Assembly (NCBI RefSeq): GCF_001039475.1
Contig: NZ_LELK01000004.1
Span: 1,022,330 to 1,086,329, forward strand
Length of the DNA: 64,000 nt
Source: Guptibacillus hwajinpoensis
GTDB lineage: Bacteria > Bacillota > Bacilli > Bacillales > Guptibacillaceae
Direction of reading: 5' to 3'
Shown: piece after piece, positions 26,433-34,509 of the stretch
How the letters are laid out: each line of letters opens with the position of its first letter
Position numbering within the stretch: position 1 is the first letter of the stretch
Position numbers and translations under genes: made by a program
The notes under the pieces: generated by a model
Database searches by the model: none
Told to the model about the DNA's origin: nothing
What the model saw: only the letters and a program-made list of their open reading frames with translations

Positions 26433-26501
26433 GAGAAGGACTCTTTCAACATGTATTTGTTTATGCAGCGTACATGGATGATCGAGTGCCTTCTCTTTTT
26501 T
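26433..26501 (+). terminator. terminator after choline dehydrogenase
   Basis: GAGAAGGACTC pairs with GAGTGCCTTCTC (one bulge) across a long loop and is followed by six T residues. Confidence 0.7.
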
Positions 26502-26548
26502 ATCGGGGTGCCATAAATCCACCCTTCTGCTAGAAGGAAGCAAATCGA

Positions 26549-26586
26549 AAGCCAAGAGTGTTAAGTAAAAGCATTCTTGGCTTTTA
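26549..26586. terminator. second stem-loop, probable backup terminator
   Basis: AAGCCAAGAGTG and CATTCTTGGCTTTT form a stem of about 11 bp with a T-tract on the plus strand and a weaker A/T tract on the other side. Confidence 0.7.
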
Positions 26587-26694
26587 CTATTTATAGGGTT
26601 TCATCTGGAAGGAATTGATTATACTGAAGGTTATCCACAAGTCAGATGTACTTATAAGAGTAGTTAAAAAGGAAAGAGTGTTCTTATTGGATAG

Positions 26695-26814
26695 ATGAAC
26701 TTTAAACCCTTTGATAGTTCTAGAGATCATCGTCGCCTAGAAACTGTTAAGATGCAACAAAGCTTAGGCTTTCTCTCAAAGAATGATATCTCAAGAAAAG
26801 GAATATCCCTCTAA
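26695..26814 (+). CDS. possible small ORF, 39 residues
   Basis: A short open frame from ATG to TAA, starting MNFKPFDSSR and ending SRKGISL. It has only a poor ribosome binding site and no recognised family. It lies in the 500-base gap between two terminators and may be chance or the remnant of a larger gene. Confidence 0.2.
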   Translation: MNFKPFDSSRDHRRLETVKMQQSLGFLSKNDISRKGISL

Positions 26815-26914
26815 GCAATGATGAAGTGCCTTGTATGGCGCTCTTGTTAATTTTGAGAGGGTGCAGTTATGATGTCTCTGGAATCTATGTAAGGTTGATA
26901 GAACGTAAACATAT

Positions 26915-26957
26915 AAAAAAAGCTTACTTCATAAAAATTAATGAAGTAAGCTTTTTT
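26915..26957 (-). terminator. terminator of the choline symporter gene
   Basis: A perfect 12-bp stem, AGCTTACTTCAT with ATGAAGTAAGCT, is flanked by A6 and T6 tracts. It lies directly after the minus-strand symporter stop and could also stop plus-strand transcription. Confidence 0.92.
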
Positions 26958-26978
26958 ATTTTATCACCCATTTAAAAA

Positions 26979-28607
26979 TTATGAGGCAATCTTTTCATTA
27001 CCGTTCTCTCTCTCTTTTGGCATTAATAAAGGCATAGGTGGACACATTTTTTTAGTCATTTTAGAAACAACGATAATCGTAACTAAGCCTGCAACCATTG
27101 CGAGCGTACGAAATGGAAACAGTACTATGCCGTCTTCAATCATGGGATATGGTAGGAAGACTGGAAGTCCAATGATTGGTTCTCCGCCACCAATTCGAAG
27201 GATGAAAGAAACGATTAATCCTGCAATTGAACCGTATTTATTTGCATCTTTAAAGAACAAAGCGGTAGTTAACTGAGGAAATAGAATAACATATACAAGG
27301 TCTGCAGCAAGATACCATAAAGCATAAACACTTTGAACATTTAGTGCAATGATGGTGGCTGCAATACCAACAAGGATGATCGAGCGCTTAATCATTTTCT
27401 TAAGTTGATCGCTTGATGCATTGGGTTTGAAAAGTGGTCGATACACATTCCACGCAGCCATGGAAGATGCTGATAGAATGGAAGAGTCCATTGAAGACAT
27501 CACGGCTGCAGCGAGAGCTCCCAATCCAATTGCACCAATAATATCAGGCGTTAAATATTGCAAAACATAAGGAAGAATCATAGATGGGTTTTCGGGAGCC
27601 TCTAAACCGAGACTTGCCCAATCTGTATCTAATCCGATAGCACCTATGATAACGGCTGGTATGGCTGCAATAATACAGATAAATCCTGCTATGATTGAAA
27701 GCCACATTGCAGTGTTCTCCGTTTTAGCAGAAAGAACACGCTGGAAATATACCTGCCAGGGAATTCCTCCGAATATTAGTAATAATGCAAAGTCCCACCA
27801 GTTCCAATAATAGTTTCCCCACTCAGGATCTTTCCACCCATCTAGTGGTGGAAACAGACTTGCATAGCTCCCCATATCTGATTGATAGTGACCCCAAACC
27901 GAACTTAAGCCACCTACCTCTGATAGGGCAAAAGGAAGTACTAAGAACAGACCGATCATGACTGCGAGCATTTGAAAAACATCAGTAAAGGCAACTGACC
28001 ACATACCTCCAACGACAGTGTACGCAACGGCAATTATCGCTGATAGAATAATAGATGTTTGAAAGTCTAAACCCAGAATCGTTCCAAAAGTTGTTCCTAA
28101 AGCTGTTAAAATCGCACCACTCCAAAAGACTTCACCTAATAGAGCGGGGATATATAAGACACCAGCAACTTTCTTACCGAAGCGCTGTTCAAGTGGATCA
28201 ATCATTGTCATAAATTCGTATCGACGCATTTTTCTAGCATAGAAGATACCGCCAATAATTAAACTTAGTGCATAACCCCATGGCGCCTGGGCCCATGCTA
28301 ATCCAAGTGAATACGTTGATTCTGCAGTACCAGATATGTAACCCCCGCCGACCCAGGTGGCAGCCATTGTAAACATCGAGATCCATAATGGTAAGGACCG
28401 TTTCGCTACCATCATATCTGATGCAGATTCAGATTTGCCACTGGCCATAAAAGCACCGATATAATAGATTATTCCATAGAATACTAACATGGCAATAAAT
28501 GAGCCCCAGTTAATATTTGAATTTGACGTTCCTAAATAAATAAACATTATTAAAACAGCTGCTACAAATGTACCTATTTTTAAAAGATTTCCTTTTCGTT
28601 CACTCAA
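26979..28607 (-). CDS. sodium:solute symporter, CHT1-like probable choline transporter
   Basis: A 542-residue SSF-family (SLC5-type) membrane protein with about thirteen hydrophobic segments. It carries long blocks that I recognise from the animal high-affinity choline transporter CHT1 (SLC5A7): ATWVGGGYISGTAE near 83-96, GLAWAQAP just after, SVAFTDVFQ, and GGIPWQVYFQRVLS near 279-292. Human CHT1 has nearly the same residues in each block. This, plus the adjacent choline oxidation genes, supports sodium-driven choline (or related trimethylammonium) uptake. The start is TTG with a GAGGTGAAGG site. It is transcribed toward betA and ends at its own strong terminator. It has no close Bacillus counterpart among the usual OpuB/OpuC/OpuD choline systems. 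Confidence 0.8.
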   Translation of the reverse strand: MSERKGNLLKIGTFVAAVLIMFIYLGTSNSNINWGSFIAMLVFYGIIYYIGAFMASGKSESASDMMVAKRSLPLWISMFTMAATWVGGGYISGTAESTYSLGLAWAQAPWGYALSLIIGGIFYARKMRRYEFMTMIDPLEQRFGKKVAGVLYIPALLGEVFWSGAILTALGTTFGTILGLDFQTSIILSAIIAVAYTVVGGMWSVAFTDVFQMLAVMIGLFLVLPFALSEVGGLSSVWGHYQSDMGSYASLFPPLDGWKDPEWGNYYWNWWDFALLLIFGGIPWQVYFQRVLSAKTENTAMWLSIIAGFICIIAAIPAVIIGAIGLDTDWASLGLEAPENPSMILPYVLQYLTPDIIGAIGLGALAAAVMSSMDSSILSASSMAAWNVYRPLFKPNASSDQLKKMIKRSIILVGIAATIIALNVQSVYALWYLAADLVYVILFPQLTTALFFKDANKYGSIAGLIVSFILRIGGGEPIIGLPVFLPYPMIEDGIVLFPFRTLAMVAGLVTIIVVSKMTKKMCPPMPLLMPKERENGNEKIAS

Positions 28608-28841
28608 ATACCTTCACCTCTAGTAATTTTAAATTAAAATCATTTCTAGTCGTATCCCTGTTTGGGAAGCTTAGGTTTGATTTTTCTTTAATCGATAAAT
28701 TTCATTTTTTACTGATTGGAAGCTGTAAACAAATCGTTTTAGTCTCTATAAAATTTTGTGAGGTTTTGCGCCAAGTCAATTATATTGGAATCACATTTCC
28801 TATTCATTTTATTCAACTTCTTAAAGCTCCTTTCATTCAGA

Positions 28842-29081
28842 AAGTTAATTTTGTTAAATATTTTCTTAACGTATTTAATAAATATTACATGATTAGATTT
28901 TGTTGTCAAATACACTATCGATATATAAATAGTCATAGATCACTATTTTAAGGTTGGGCAAGAAGTATACAAATATCTAATTTCGGTGGTAGATTGCTTA
29001 AACTTTTTGACAGATAAAAGCATAGATGATAGCATTTAAGTTCGTTGAAAACGTTTAAAAAACATTTAACAAAATTAACTT
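28842..29081. repeat. 18-base motif in inverted orientation, upstream of symporter and TetR
   Basis: ATTTAACAAAATTAACTT is found on the minus strand at 28842-28859 and identically on the plus strand at 29064-29081. Each copy faces the gene it precedes. It also resembles the GTTAA repeats in the gbsR-gbsA region (TTAACATTAACTTTG on the minus strand there). It may be an operator for TetR or GbsR. Confidence 0.5.
29045..29059. promoter_or_regulatory. candidate CcpA cre site
   Basis: TTGAAAACGTTTAAA fits the cre consensus at 14 of 15 positions. It is immediately next to the plus-strand copy of the 18-base motif, in the symporter-TetR intergenic region. Confidence 0.4.
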
Positions 29082-29333
29082 CTTTAGGCATGTTCCTGTA
29101 TTTAATAACGTCGAAAGCTCAATGGATACTATAAATGGAATTGGCATTAGTTCTTGATTATGAAACAAATGAAGAAAAGAAGAAGTCGTTAGAAGGTATA
29201 TAGATTAATTGTATACGGAACGGTTCAAGGCGTTTCGGAGATTGTTGAAAATAGAGCCTTTTTAAGATAGTGATGAAATCTAGTAGGTAACAAATGAGCT
29301 CATTAGTCTGAGGTACGTAAGGAGTGATCATAC

Positions 29334-29927
29334 ATGTCATCTACAACATTTCCTATGATTGAACGAATCGAACGAGCAGCTCTACCATTGTTTGCGAGAA
29401 AAGGTTTTGAAGGGACATCATTAAGTAAAATTGCTAAAAGTGTCGGAATTAAAAAACCCTCCTTATATGCCCATTTTGATAGTAAAGAAGATCTCTTTCT
29501 CTCTATTCTTCAAAAAGTGAATCGAGATTATCGGGATTTTCTAGAAAGGCAAGCACATAAGTATCGCAATATGAGAACGGAGCAGAAGTTATATTGCTTG
29601 TTAAAAGATCATACAACTTATCTTGAAAATGAAGATCTAGGTCTTCTATTCAAGAGATTTATGCTTTTCCCACCGCTAGTATTGAAAGATACACTTAATG
29701 AACAGTTTATTAAATCAGAGAAAGCATTAACGGATGTATTGATTGAGATTGTAAAAGAAGGAAAGCGAAGAGGAGATATCCAGGCAGATCAAAGTGAGGC
29801 AATTGATGCTTATATATGCTTACTAGATGGCACATTTGAACAGCTTTTTTATTATTCTGAAGTGGTACATGAGGAGCGACTTCAAAACGCCTGGCGTATT
29901 TTCTGGAGAGGCATTCAGGGGTGTTAG
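29334..29927 (+). CDS. TetR/AcrR-family transcriptional regulator
   Basis: A 197-residue regulator. The N-terminal helix-turn-helix (about 8-55) reads AALPLFARKGFEGTSLSKIAKSVGIKKPSLYAHFDSKEDLF split over the usual TetR helices; the rest is an alpha-helical ligand domain with no recognised motif. An AAGGAG site precedes the ATG by nine bases. It is divergent from the CHT1-like symporter, and its control region carries the same 18-base motif, so it may regulate that gene, itself, or both. No ligand can be proposed. Confidence 0.85.
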   Translation: MSSTTFPMIERIERAALPLFARKGFEGTSLSKIAKSVGIKKPSLYAHFDSKEDLFLSILQKVNRDYRDFLERQAHKYRNMRTEQKLYCLLKDHTTYLENEDLGLLFKRFMLFPPLVLKDTLNEQFIKSEKALTDVLIEIVKEGKRRGDIQADQSEAIDAYICLLDGTFEQLFYYSEVVHEERLQNAWRIFWRGIQGC

Positions 29928-30072
29928 AAATGTATTCATGTGGGGGACGGTTCTACTGATTACATATTAGTATAGAAAGAAAATGAATCTGGATTATTGA
30001 CCGGGTTAAGTCATTGTTAAATGAACAGTAAAATAATGGGTTATGAATCGCGTGAACGTCCCAATCCTTACA

Positions 30073-30115
30073 AAAGCCGCCGTTTTATCCAGTAATGGAG
30101 AACGGTGGTTTTTTA
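30073..30115 (+). terminator. rho-independent terminator after TetR gene
   Basis: GCCGCCGTT and AACGGTGGT form the stem, followed by a T-run. It lies about 145 bases after the stop. Confidence 0.8.
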
Positions 30116-30128
30116 TATGAAAAAATGT

Positions 30129-30159
30129 TTGCACTTAACGTTAACGTCAATGGTATGCT
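30129..30159 (+). promoter_or_regulatory. MerR-type promoter with 19-base spacer and central palindrome
   Basis: TTGCAC (30129-30134) and TATGCT (30154-30159) are separated by 19 bases, the long spacer typical of MerR-controlled promoters. The spacer holds TTAACGTTAACGTCAA (30135-30150), a near-perfect palindrome. This fits autoregulation by the MerR protein encoded just downstream. Confidence 0.7.
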
Positions 30160-30197
30160 TGAAACATCAGAAAATTCAGTCATAAGAGGTGATTCCA

Positions 30198-30575
30198 TTG
30201 GAGGAATACACAATATCTGAAATCGCTAGCCTCTTTAAGGTAAGTACGCGGACGATTCGCTATTATGAAGAACTTGGATTACTTTCGCCTGTACGAAAAG
30301 AAAATGGACAGAGAGAATATGCAAGAAAAGAAAGAACGCGACTTGAGCTTATTTTTAGAGGGAAGAACTTTGGCTTCCAGCTTGAAGAAATCAAAGAGAT
30401 GATTCAACTGTTCGATCAAGATCGAACAGGGGAGCGACAGCTGAAGAGAACGATTGAATACGGGAAAGAGAAGCTTCTTGAGGTAGAAAATAAGATTAAG
30501 GAGCTGAACCAACTTCGAGAAGACATGAAGTGGTATCTTGAGAGTTTTGAGGCGAAATTAAAAGAGGGGAAGTGA
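30198..30575 (+). CDS. MerR-family regulator of fatty-acid/branched-chain type (LiuR-like)
   Basis: A roughly 125-residue MerR protein: helix-turn-helix YTISEIASLFKVSTRTIRYYEELGLL, then NGQREYARKERTRLELIFRGKNFGFQLEEIKEMI and a long C-terminal coiled coil. A GTG at 30189 could also start it, but AGAGGTG then overlaps that codon; TTG at 30198 has suitable spacing. It lies four bases upstream of an acyl-CoA dehydrogenase gene. MerR proteins of this subgroup control acyl-CoA degradation genes (LiuR type). The 19-base-spacer promoter in front supports autoregulation of this two-gene operon. Confidence 0.82.
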   Translation: MEEYTISEIASLFKVSTRTIRYYEELGLLSPVRKENGQREYARKERTRLELIFRGKNFGFQLEEIKEMIQLFDQDRTGERQLKRTIEYGKEKLLEVENKIKELNQLREDMKWYLESFEAKLKEGK

Positions 30576-30579
30576 AACA

Positions 30580-32259
30580 ATGAGAAACTTTTATACCGAG
30601 GATCCGAATTTAGCTACTCTATTAAAAGCTTATCTTGAGCCCGGCTTCTTTCAATGGGCTGAGGAAGAACTGGTGGAATACGGAGCGTTATGTGCAAATG
30701 AGATAGATGATCGCGCTCGTCATACCGATCGAGAGGGACAGCCGAAACTGTTGAAGTATGACAAGATGGGCAATGATATTTCGTTCGTCTGGAAAAATGA
30801 AGGCTATCTTAAAACGGTTAAACAGACATACGATCGAGGAATTGTTGGCTATGTTCATAAAGAGATACCAGCTTTGGGGCATAAGGGAAACTACATTTAC
30901 TCGTTTGCACAAGGGTATCTTCTTTCGCAATCAGAACCTGGCTTCTATTGCCCAGTAACCTTGACGATGGCAACAGCTTACTTAATTGATCACTATGCTG
31001 ATGAAAAGTTGAAGGAGAAATTTCTCCCTCATGTGCTTGCAACTGGAGATGTCGAGCTTTATGAAGGAGCGACCTTCTTAACCGAACGCCAGGGAGGCTC
31101 TGATGTAGGTGCGAATGAAACACGTGCTGTGAAAGAAGGAGAGAACTACCTTTTAACTGGTGAGAAATATTTTGCGAGTAATGCAGGGGCATGTGGTGTT
31201 GCGATGGTCCTCGCTCGAATTGATGATCAAAAGCAAGGTACTAAGGGGCTTAGCTTGTTCTTAGTGCCATGGAAAAAGGATGATGGATCTAACAACAATC
31301 TTTCCATTAGAAGGTTAAAAGACAAATTAGGCGTAAAGGCTGTTCCTTCCGCTGAGGTTTTGCTTGAAGGTTCGAAAGCATACCTTGTTGGAGATGCATC
31401 AAAAGGTTTCTCTTACATGGCAGAAGCGTTAAATCTATCTCGCCTTTGCAATGCTGTTGCTTCAGTCGGTATTATGCAGCGAGCGTACCTGGAAGCGAAA
31501 AGCTATGCTTATGAACGTGGCGCTTTTAAGCAAAAGCTAAAAGACTTCCCGATGATACGAGAATCGCTCGTGAATATGAAAGTAAAGCATGAAGTTGAAA
31601 TGAGCGCCCTGTTCTCAAGCATTGCCCTTTTTGAAAAAGTAGCAAGCGGTCAAAGTAGCGAAGAAGAGCAGGCGTTAAATCGACTACTTATTGCATTAGT
31701 GAAAAAAGAAACGGCAGAACAGGCTGTTCACTTTTCACATGAGGCAATTGAAATGCATGGGGGAAATGGCTATATAGAAGATTTTGTAACACCACGCTTA
31801 CTTCGGGATGCTCAAGTATTAACCGTGTGGGAAGGAACAGCAAATATACTAGGACTTGAAGTGCTTCGTTTAATTCATAAGTATGAAGTGCACCATTTAT
31901 TTTTCGCAAGAATGAAAAGGGAATTAGACAATCTACCTGAAAACCTAGCTCTAGAGAAAACAAAAGTAATGAAAGCCATCGATTCAGCTCATGCCCGTAT
32001 CAATCAGATTTCTCAGATGAATCAGTCGATGCAAACCTATCATTCGAAGCGGATGACAAAATGGTTAACGAATATCTTTGAGTCTACGATTGCGCTAAAG
32101 GATGCGGCTCAGTATGGTGAAAGGAAACAAGCTATCTCTCGTATCTTTATTGAACATACCTTGCAAAGTGACCCTTACTTGCTTAGTGAGCTTGCCTTAA
32201 AACACTATGAACTTATCGTAGAGAAAACGCCAGTGTCTTCAGAATTACAAAGGAATTAA
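30580..32259 (+). CDS. acyl-CoA dehydrogenase, large AidB-like type
   Basis: A 559-residue FAD enzyme, longer than classical acyl-CoA dehydrogenases (about 380), with the extra N-terminal and C-terminal helices of the AidB-like class. Visible signatures are TERQGGSDVGANET (FAD/substrate loop), GEKYFASNAG, and MHGGNGYIEDFVTPRLLRDAQ followed by VWEGTANI, where the catalytic base region lies. The substrate acyl-CoA is unknown; E. coli AidB acts in alkylation stress, but many relatives are catabolic. It is four bases after the MerR gene stop and probably co-transcribed with it. A strong hairpin follows. Confidence 0.86.
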   Translation: MRNFYTEDPNLATLLKAYLEPGFFQWAEEELVEYGALCANEIDDRARHTDREGQPKLLKYDKMGNDISFVWKNEGYLKTVKQTYDRGIVGYVHKEIPALGHKGNYIYSFAQGYLLSQSEPGFYCPVTLTMATAYLIDHYADEKLKEKFLPHVLATGDVELYEGATFLTERQGGSDVGANETRAVKEGENYLLTGEKYFASNAGACGVAMVLARIDDQKQGTKGLSLFLVPWKKDDGSNNNLSIRRLKDKLGVKAVPSAEVLLEGSKAYLVGDASKGFSYMAEALNLSRLCNAVASVGIMQRAYLEAKSYAYERGAFKQKLKDFPMIRESLVNMKVKHEVEMSALFSSIALFEKVASGQSSEEEQALNRLLIALVKKETAEQAVHFSHEAIEMHGGNGYIEDFVTPRLLRDAQVLTVWEGTANILGLEVLRLIHKYEVHHLFFARMKRELDNLPENLALEKTKVMKAIDSAHARINQISQMNQSMQTYHSKRMTKWLTNIFESTIALKDAAQYGERKQAISRIFIEHTLQSDPYLLSELALKHYELIVEKTPVSSELQRN

Positions 32260-32265
32260 CAATAA

Positions 32266-32300
32266 GGCTATGTTAATCAACAATATGAGCTAACATAGCC
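32266..32300 (+). terminator. stem-loop after acyl-CoA dehydrogenase
   Basis: GGCTATGTTA and TAACATAGCC form a perfect 10-bp stem. The following tract is A-rich rather than T-rich, so it may need the second hairpin or act as a processing site. Confidence 0.6.
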
Positions 32301-32304
32301 AACA

Positions 32305-32344
32305 ATAAAGAACCTCACCTTATTACTACGAAGGGTGAAGTTTT
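32305..32344 (-). terminator. probable terminator of the membrane protease gene
   Basis: Read on the minus strand, AACTTCACCCTT pairs with AAGGTGAGGTT (one bulge) and is followed by CTTTATT. Confidence 0.55.
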
Positions 32345-32372
32345 GTGATTTCAAAGGATCGAGAGCCAGATT

Positions 32373-33764
32373 TTATTGGTAGATCTCTATATTCGTAATC
32401 TTATAATAGCCATCTTCATCAATCACGATAACATAATCTTTAATCCGTTCGTACACGCTCCATTCACCTGCAGCGTTCATAAAGTCAAAAACCTCGAAGG
32501 TGCTGACAATGGCATAATCTGCTTGGATGTCAATATTCGTTACTTCATTTGAGGTGAAGTCGAAGACCATTCCCTGACCGGTTATTTCATCAATGTAGTC
32601 AGCCATTTCATAATAGACCTGGCTGTCATCTAGCAGCATATCTTCAATATAACTAAAGTCCTCATTTTGCAATGCGACTTCATAGTCTCCTCGGAAATTG
32701 AGGATAAAGTCAGATAAACTCGCTTCATCATACGCAATATCATAAGCTTCTTCTTCGGAATAGTCACCTTCTAAACCATCATCGTAGTCATATTCATCAT
32801 AAAAATCAAATGTGCTAGCTACTTCATTCTCAGTCATCGGTGACGTCGACCAACTAGTTAAGAGATCAGCCATCGTGTACATTGGTATTGAGAATGCAAT
32901 CGAGTCATCGCTAATTAACAAGGCTGAATTGATACCGATCACTTTTCCTGTTTTCCCATCCAACAACGGTCCTCCACTGCTTCCAGGTGAGACTTGGGCA
33001 TCAATTTGATACACATTTTCGTATTGGAATTCTGAAACAACTGATCGATCGAGACCCGTTAGGTATCCAATGGATGCTGTATTCTCCAACCCTTGGGGGC
33101 TTCCGAGTGCTATAACTTCTGTACCAATGTCTGATACATTCATTTCCAGTGCTAAAGGAGTTGTTCCCGCTAGATCCTTGATTTCAATTAGCGCAACATC
33201 ATATTGATTTGATATGCCAATAACCTTCCCGTTCATTTCTTGGCCGTTTTGGTCTTTCACAAGAACATCAATGTAGCCTGCCACAACATGGGCATTCGTC
33301 ACAACAGTACCATTTTTCTGAAACAAAAACCCAGAACCTTGACCATCTGTTGTTCGGATTGTATACACTTTGGATTGTGCATCTTGTATAATTTCTTTCT
33401 TATCTTTTTGAGTGAATGTAGAAGCGGGAGGTGCTTTCTGGTCGGTTGTATTCTTTTTCTGTTCAGCATTTGCAGAAGTGTTTGTTTTCCTATCTTTTTC
33501 AACTTTTGATTGTTCTTCCGATTTAGTAGAGTCAGCGTCACTTTCAACTTGAATAGGAAGTGTTTCTGTAACGGCAGTTTCACCAATTTGTTCTTTATCA
33601 AGAACGATAAAATAAAATAATCCTCCGCTCATCAGGAGAAAGGTAAAAATGATACCGGCCAACCACCATCGGTTGTTCTTCTGTTTACTTGTATAAGAGT
33701 GACCACATTGGATGCAGAACAGTGCATTTTCTATGTTTTTTGTCCCGCAATTTGGACAGAACAT
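32373..33764 (-). CDS. zinc-ribbon, membrane-anchored trypsin-like serine protease (HtrA-like)
   Basis: A 463-residue protein with four parts. Residues 1-22 are a cytoplasmic zinc ribbon (CPNCG...CIQCG); about 33-55 is one transmembrane helix; 57-120 is a charged, low-complexity linker; about 125-310 is a trypsin-like protease domain with H159 (TNAHV), D189 (YDVALIEI) and S263 (SPGSSGGPLL). No PDZ domain is seen after it. Residues about 340-463 look like an NTF2/SnoaL-type fold as found in TcaA-like proteins. The protease therefore faces outside. It is a monocistronic gene on the minus strand. The zinc ribbon plus single helix plus extracellular domain is a common Bacillota design for envelope stress proteins, but the target is unknown. 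Confidence 0.85.
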   Translation of the reverse strand: MFCPNCGTKNIENALFCIQCGHSYTSKQKNNRWWLAGIIFTFLLMSGGLFYFIVLDKEQIGETAVTETLPIQVESDADSTKSEEQSKVEKDRKTNTSANAEQKKNTTDQKAPPASTFTQKDKKEIIQDAQSKVYTIRTTDGQGSGFLFQKNGTVVTNAHVVAGYIDVLVKDQNGQEMNGKVIGISNQYDVALIEIKDLAGTTPLALEMNVSDIGTEVIALGSPQGLENTASIGYLTGLDRSVVSEFQYENVYQIDAQVSPGSSGGPLLDGKTGKVIGINSALLISDDSIAFSIPMYTMADLLTSWSTSPMTENEVASTFDFYDEYDYDDGLEGDYSEEEAYDIAYDEASLSDFILNFRGDYEVALQNEDFSYIEDMLLDDSQVYYEMADYIDEITGQGMVFDFTSNEVTNIDIQADYAIVSTFEVFDFMNAAGEWSVYERIKDYVIVIDEDGYYKITNIEIYQ

Positions 33765-33874
33765 ATGAAACCCTCCTCTTATAATCCTTTAGGTCATTAT
33801 ACCTCATTCCTAAGTGTGAAGGGCATCTAAAAAAGAATAATATGGAAAATAACTTTGTTGAGAATCAAAATAAG

Positions 33875-33905
33875 AGCATGACTCCAATCTCTTGGATGTC
33901 ATGCT
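33875..33905 (-). terminator. probable terminator of the small oxidase-like gene
   Basis: On the minus strand AGCATGACATCC pairs with GGAGTCATGCT and is followed by CTTATTTTG. Confidence 0.55.
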
Positions 33906-33916
33906 ATTTTACGTTT

Positions 33917-34333
33917 TTATACAGATGTATTCTGCCCTTGCTTTAAGAAGGGACTTACATCTTCTCCTTTTACATTCAAGAAGATATTGATCACGAACAG
34001 AATGACACTCAATACGAGTATGTTAGGGAATATAATTAGAAGAAACATTAGCGAAGTATTGCCTACTAGAAAGAAAGATAACCCAATCATAAATAAGGGT
34101 AGTGAAATGTTATAAAGCCAAAAATGAAGTTTTGCTAACAGCGTTTCGGAAGCTTTTGGGAATAGAAGATATATGATTCCGAACATGCCCATGGATGCCC
34201 ATCCTAACAGGTTAATATGAGCGTGTGCACCAGACAAACTGTGGTCTTTTATAATTTCCATCAATAACCCCATACTAACTCCGATTAGAAAATAAAGAGC
34301 TGCCAATTTTAGAAATAGAATCCCAACTTTCAT
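33917..34333 (-). CDS. small four-helix membrane protein, haem-copper oxidase subunit I-like
   Basis: A 138-residue integral membrane protein with four hydrophobic helices. The second region, GAHAHINLLGWASMGMFGIIYLLFP, is the pattern seen in NnrS and cbb3-type oxidase subunit I homologues (HxHxNxLGW). It is much shorter than a real oxidase subunit (about 450 or more residues), so it is not a working oxidase by itself. Short proteins of this type are common in Bacillaceae as single genes; they may bind haem through the conserved histidines. Function is unknown. It is transcribed alone on the minus strand. Confidence 0.72.
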   Translation of the reverse strand: MKVGILFLKLAALYFLIGVSMGLLMEIIKDHSLSGAHAHINLLGWASMGMFGIIYLLFPKASETLLAKLHFWLYNISLPLFMIGLSFFLVGNTSLMFLLIIFPNILVLSVILFVINIFLNVKGEDVSPFLKQGQNTSV

Positions 34334-34433
34334 AGTGTATCCCCCTCTTTATATTTTTTCTAGAACGTTTAAGTATATTGAGCAATATCAATGAATATGA
34401 CGGTCTTAGCAGGTGTTTTTGTTATTAAGCATA

Positions 34434-34461
34434 AAAAAAGACCTGGCAGTCATCCCAAGTC
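34434..34461 (-). terminator. terminator of the short hypothetical gene
   Basis: On the minus strand GACTTGG pairs with CCAGGTC (one G-U) and is followed by a run of seven U residues. Confidence 0.7.
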
Positions 34462-34509
34462 CATCTTGTGAGAGTTGTTATTGAATCAGCCTGGAAATGT
34501 CCGGTGATT

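Larger units (their letters stand above)
28608..29333. other. 726-base divergent intergenic region, A/T-rich
   Basis: The region between the symporter (-) and TetR (+) genes. It contains a repeated 18-base motif in inverted orientation and one cre-like site, listed separately. Open frames inside it have no ribosome binding site and poor composition, so no gene is called. Confidence 0.6.

Noticed and set aside
28568-28951. A 127-codon plus-strand open frame in the symporter-TetR intergenic region
   Set aside because: It begins inside the symporter gene on the other strand, has no ribosome binding site, and its composition (Phe/Ile/Lys-rich) reflects A/T-rich DNA rather than a protein.
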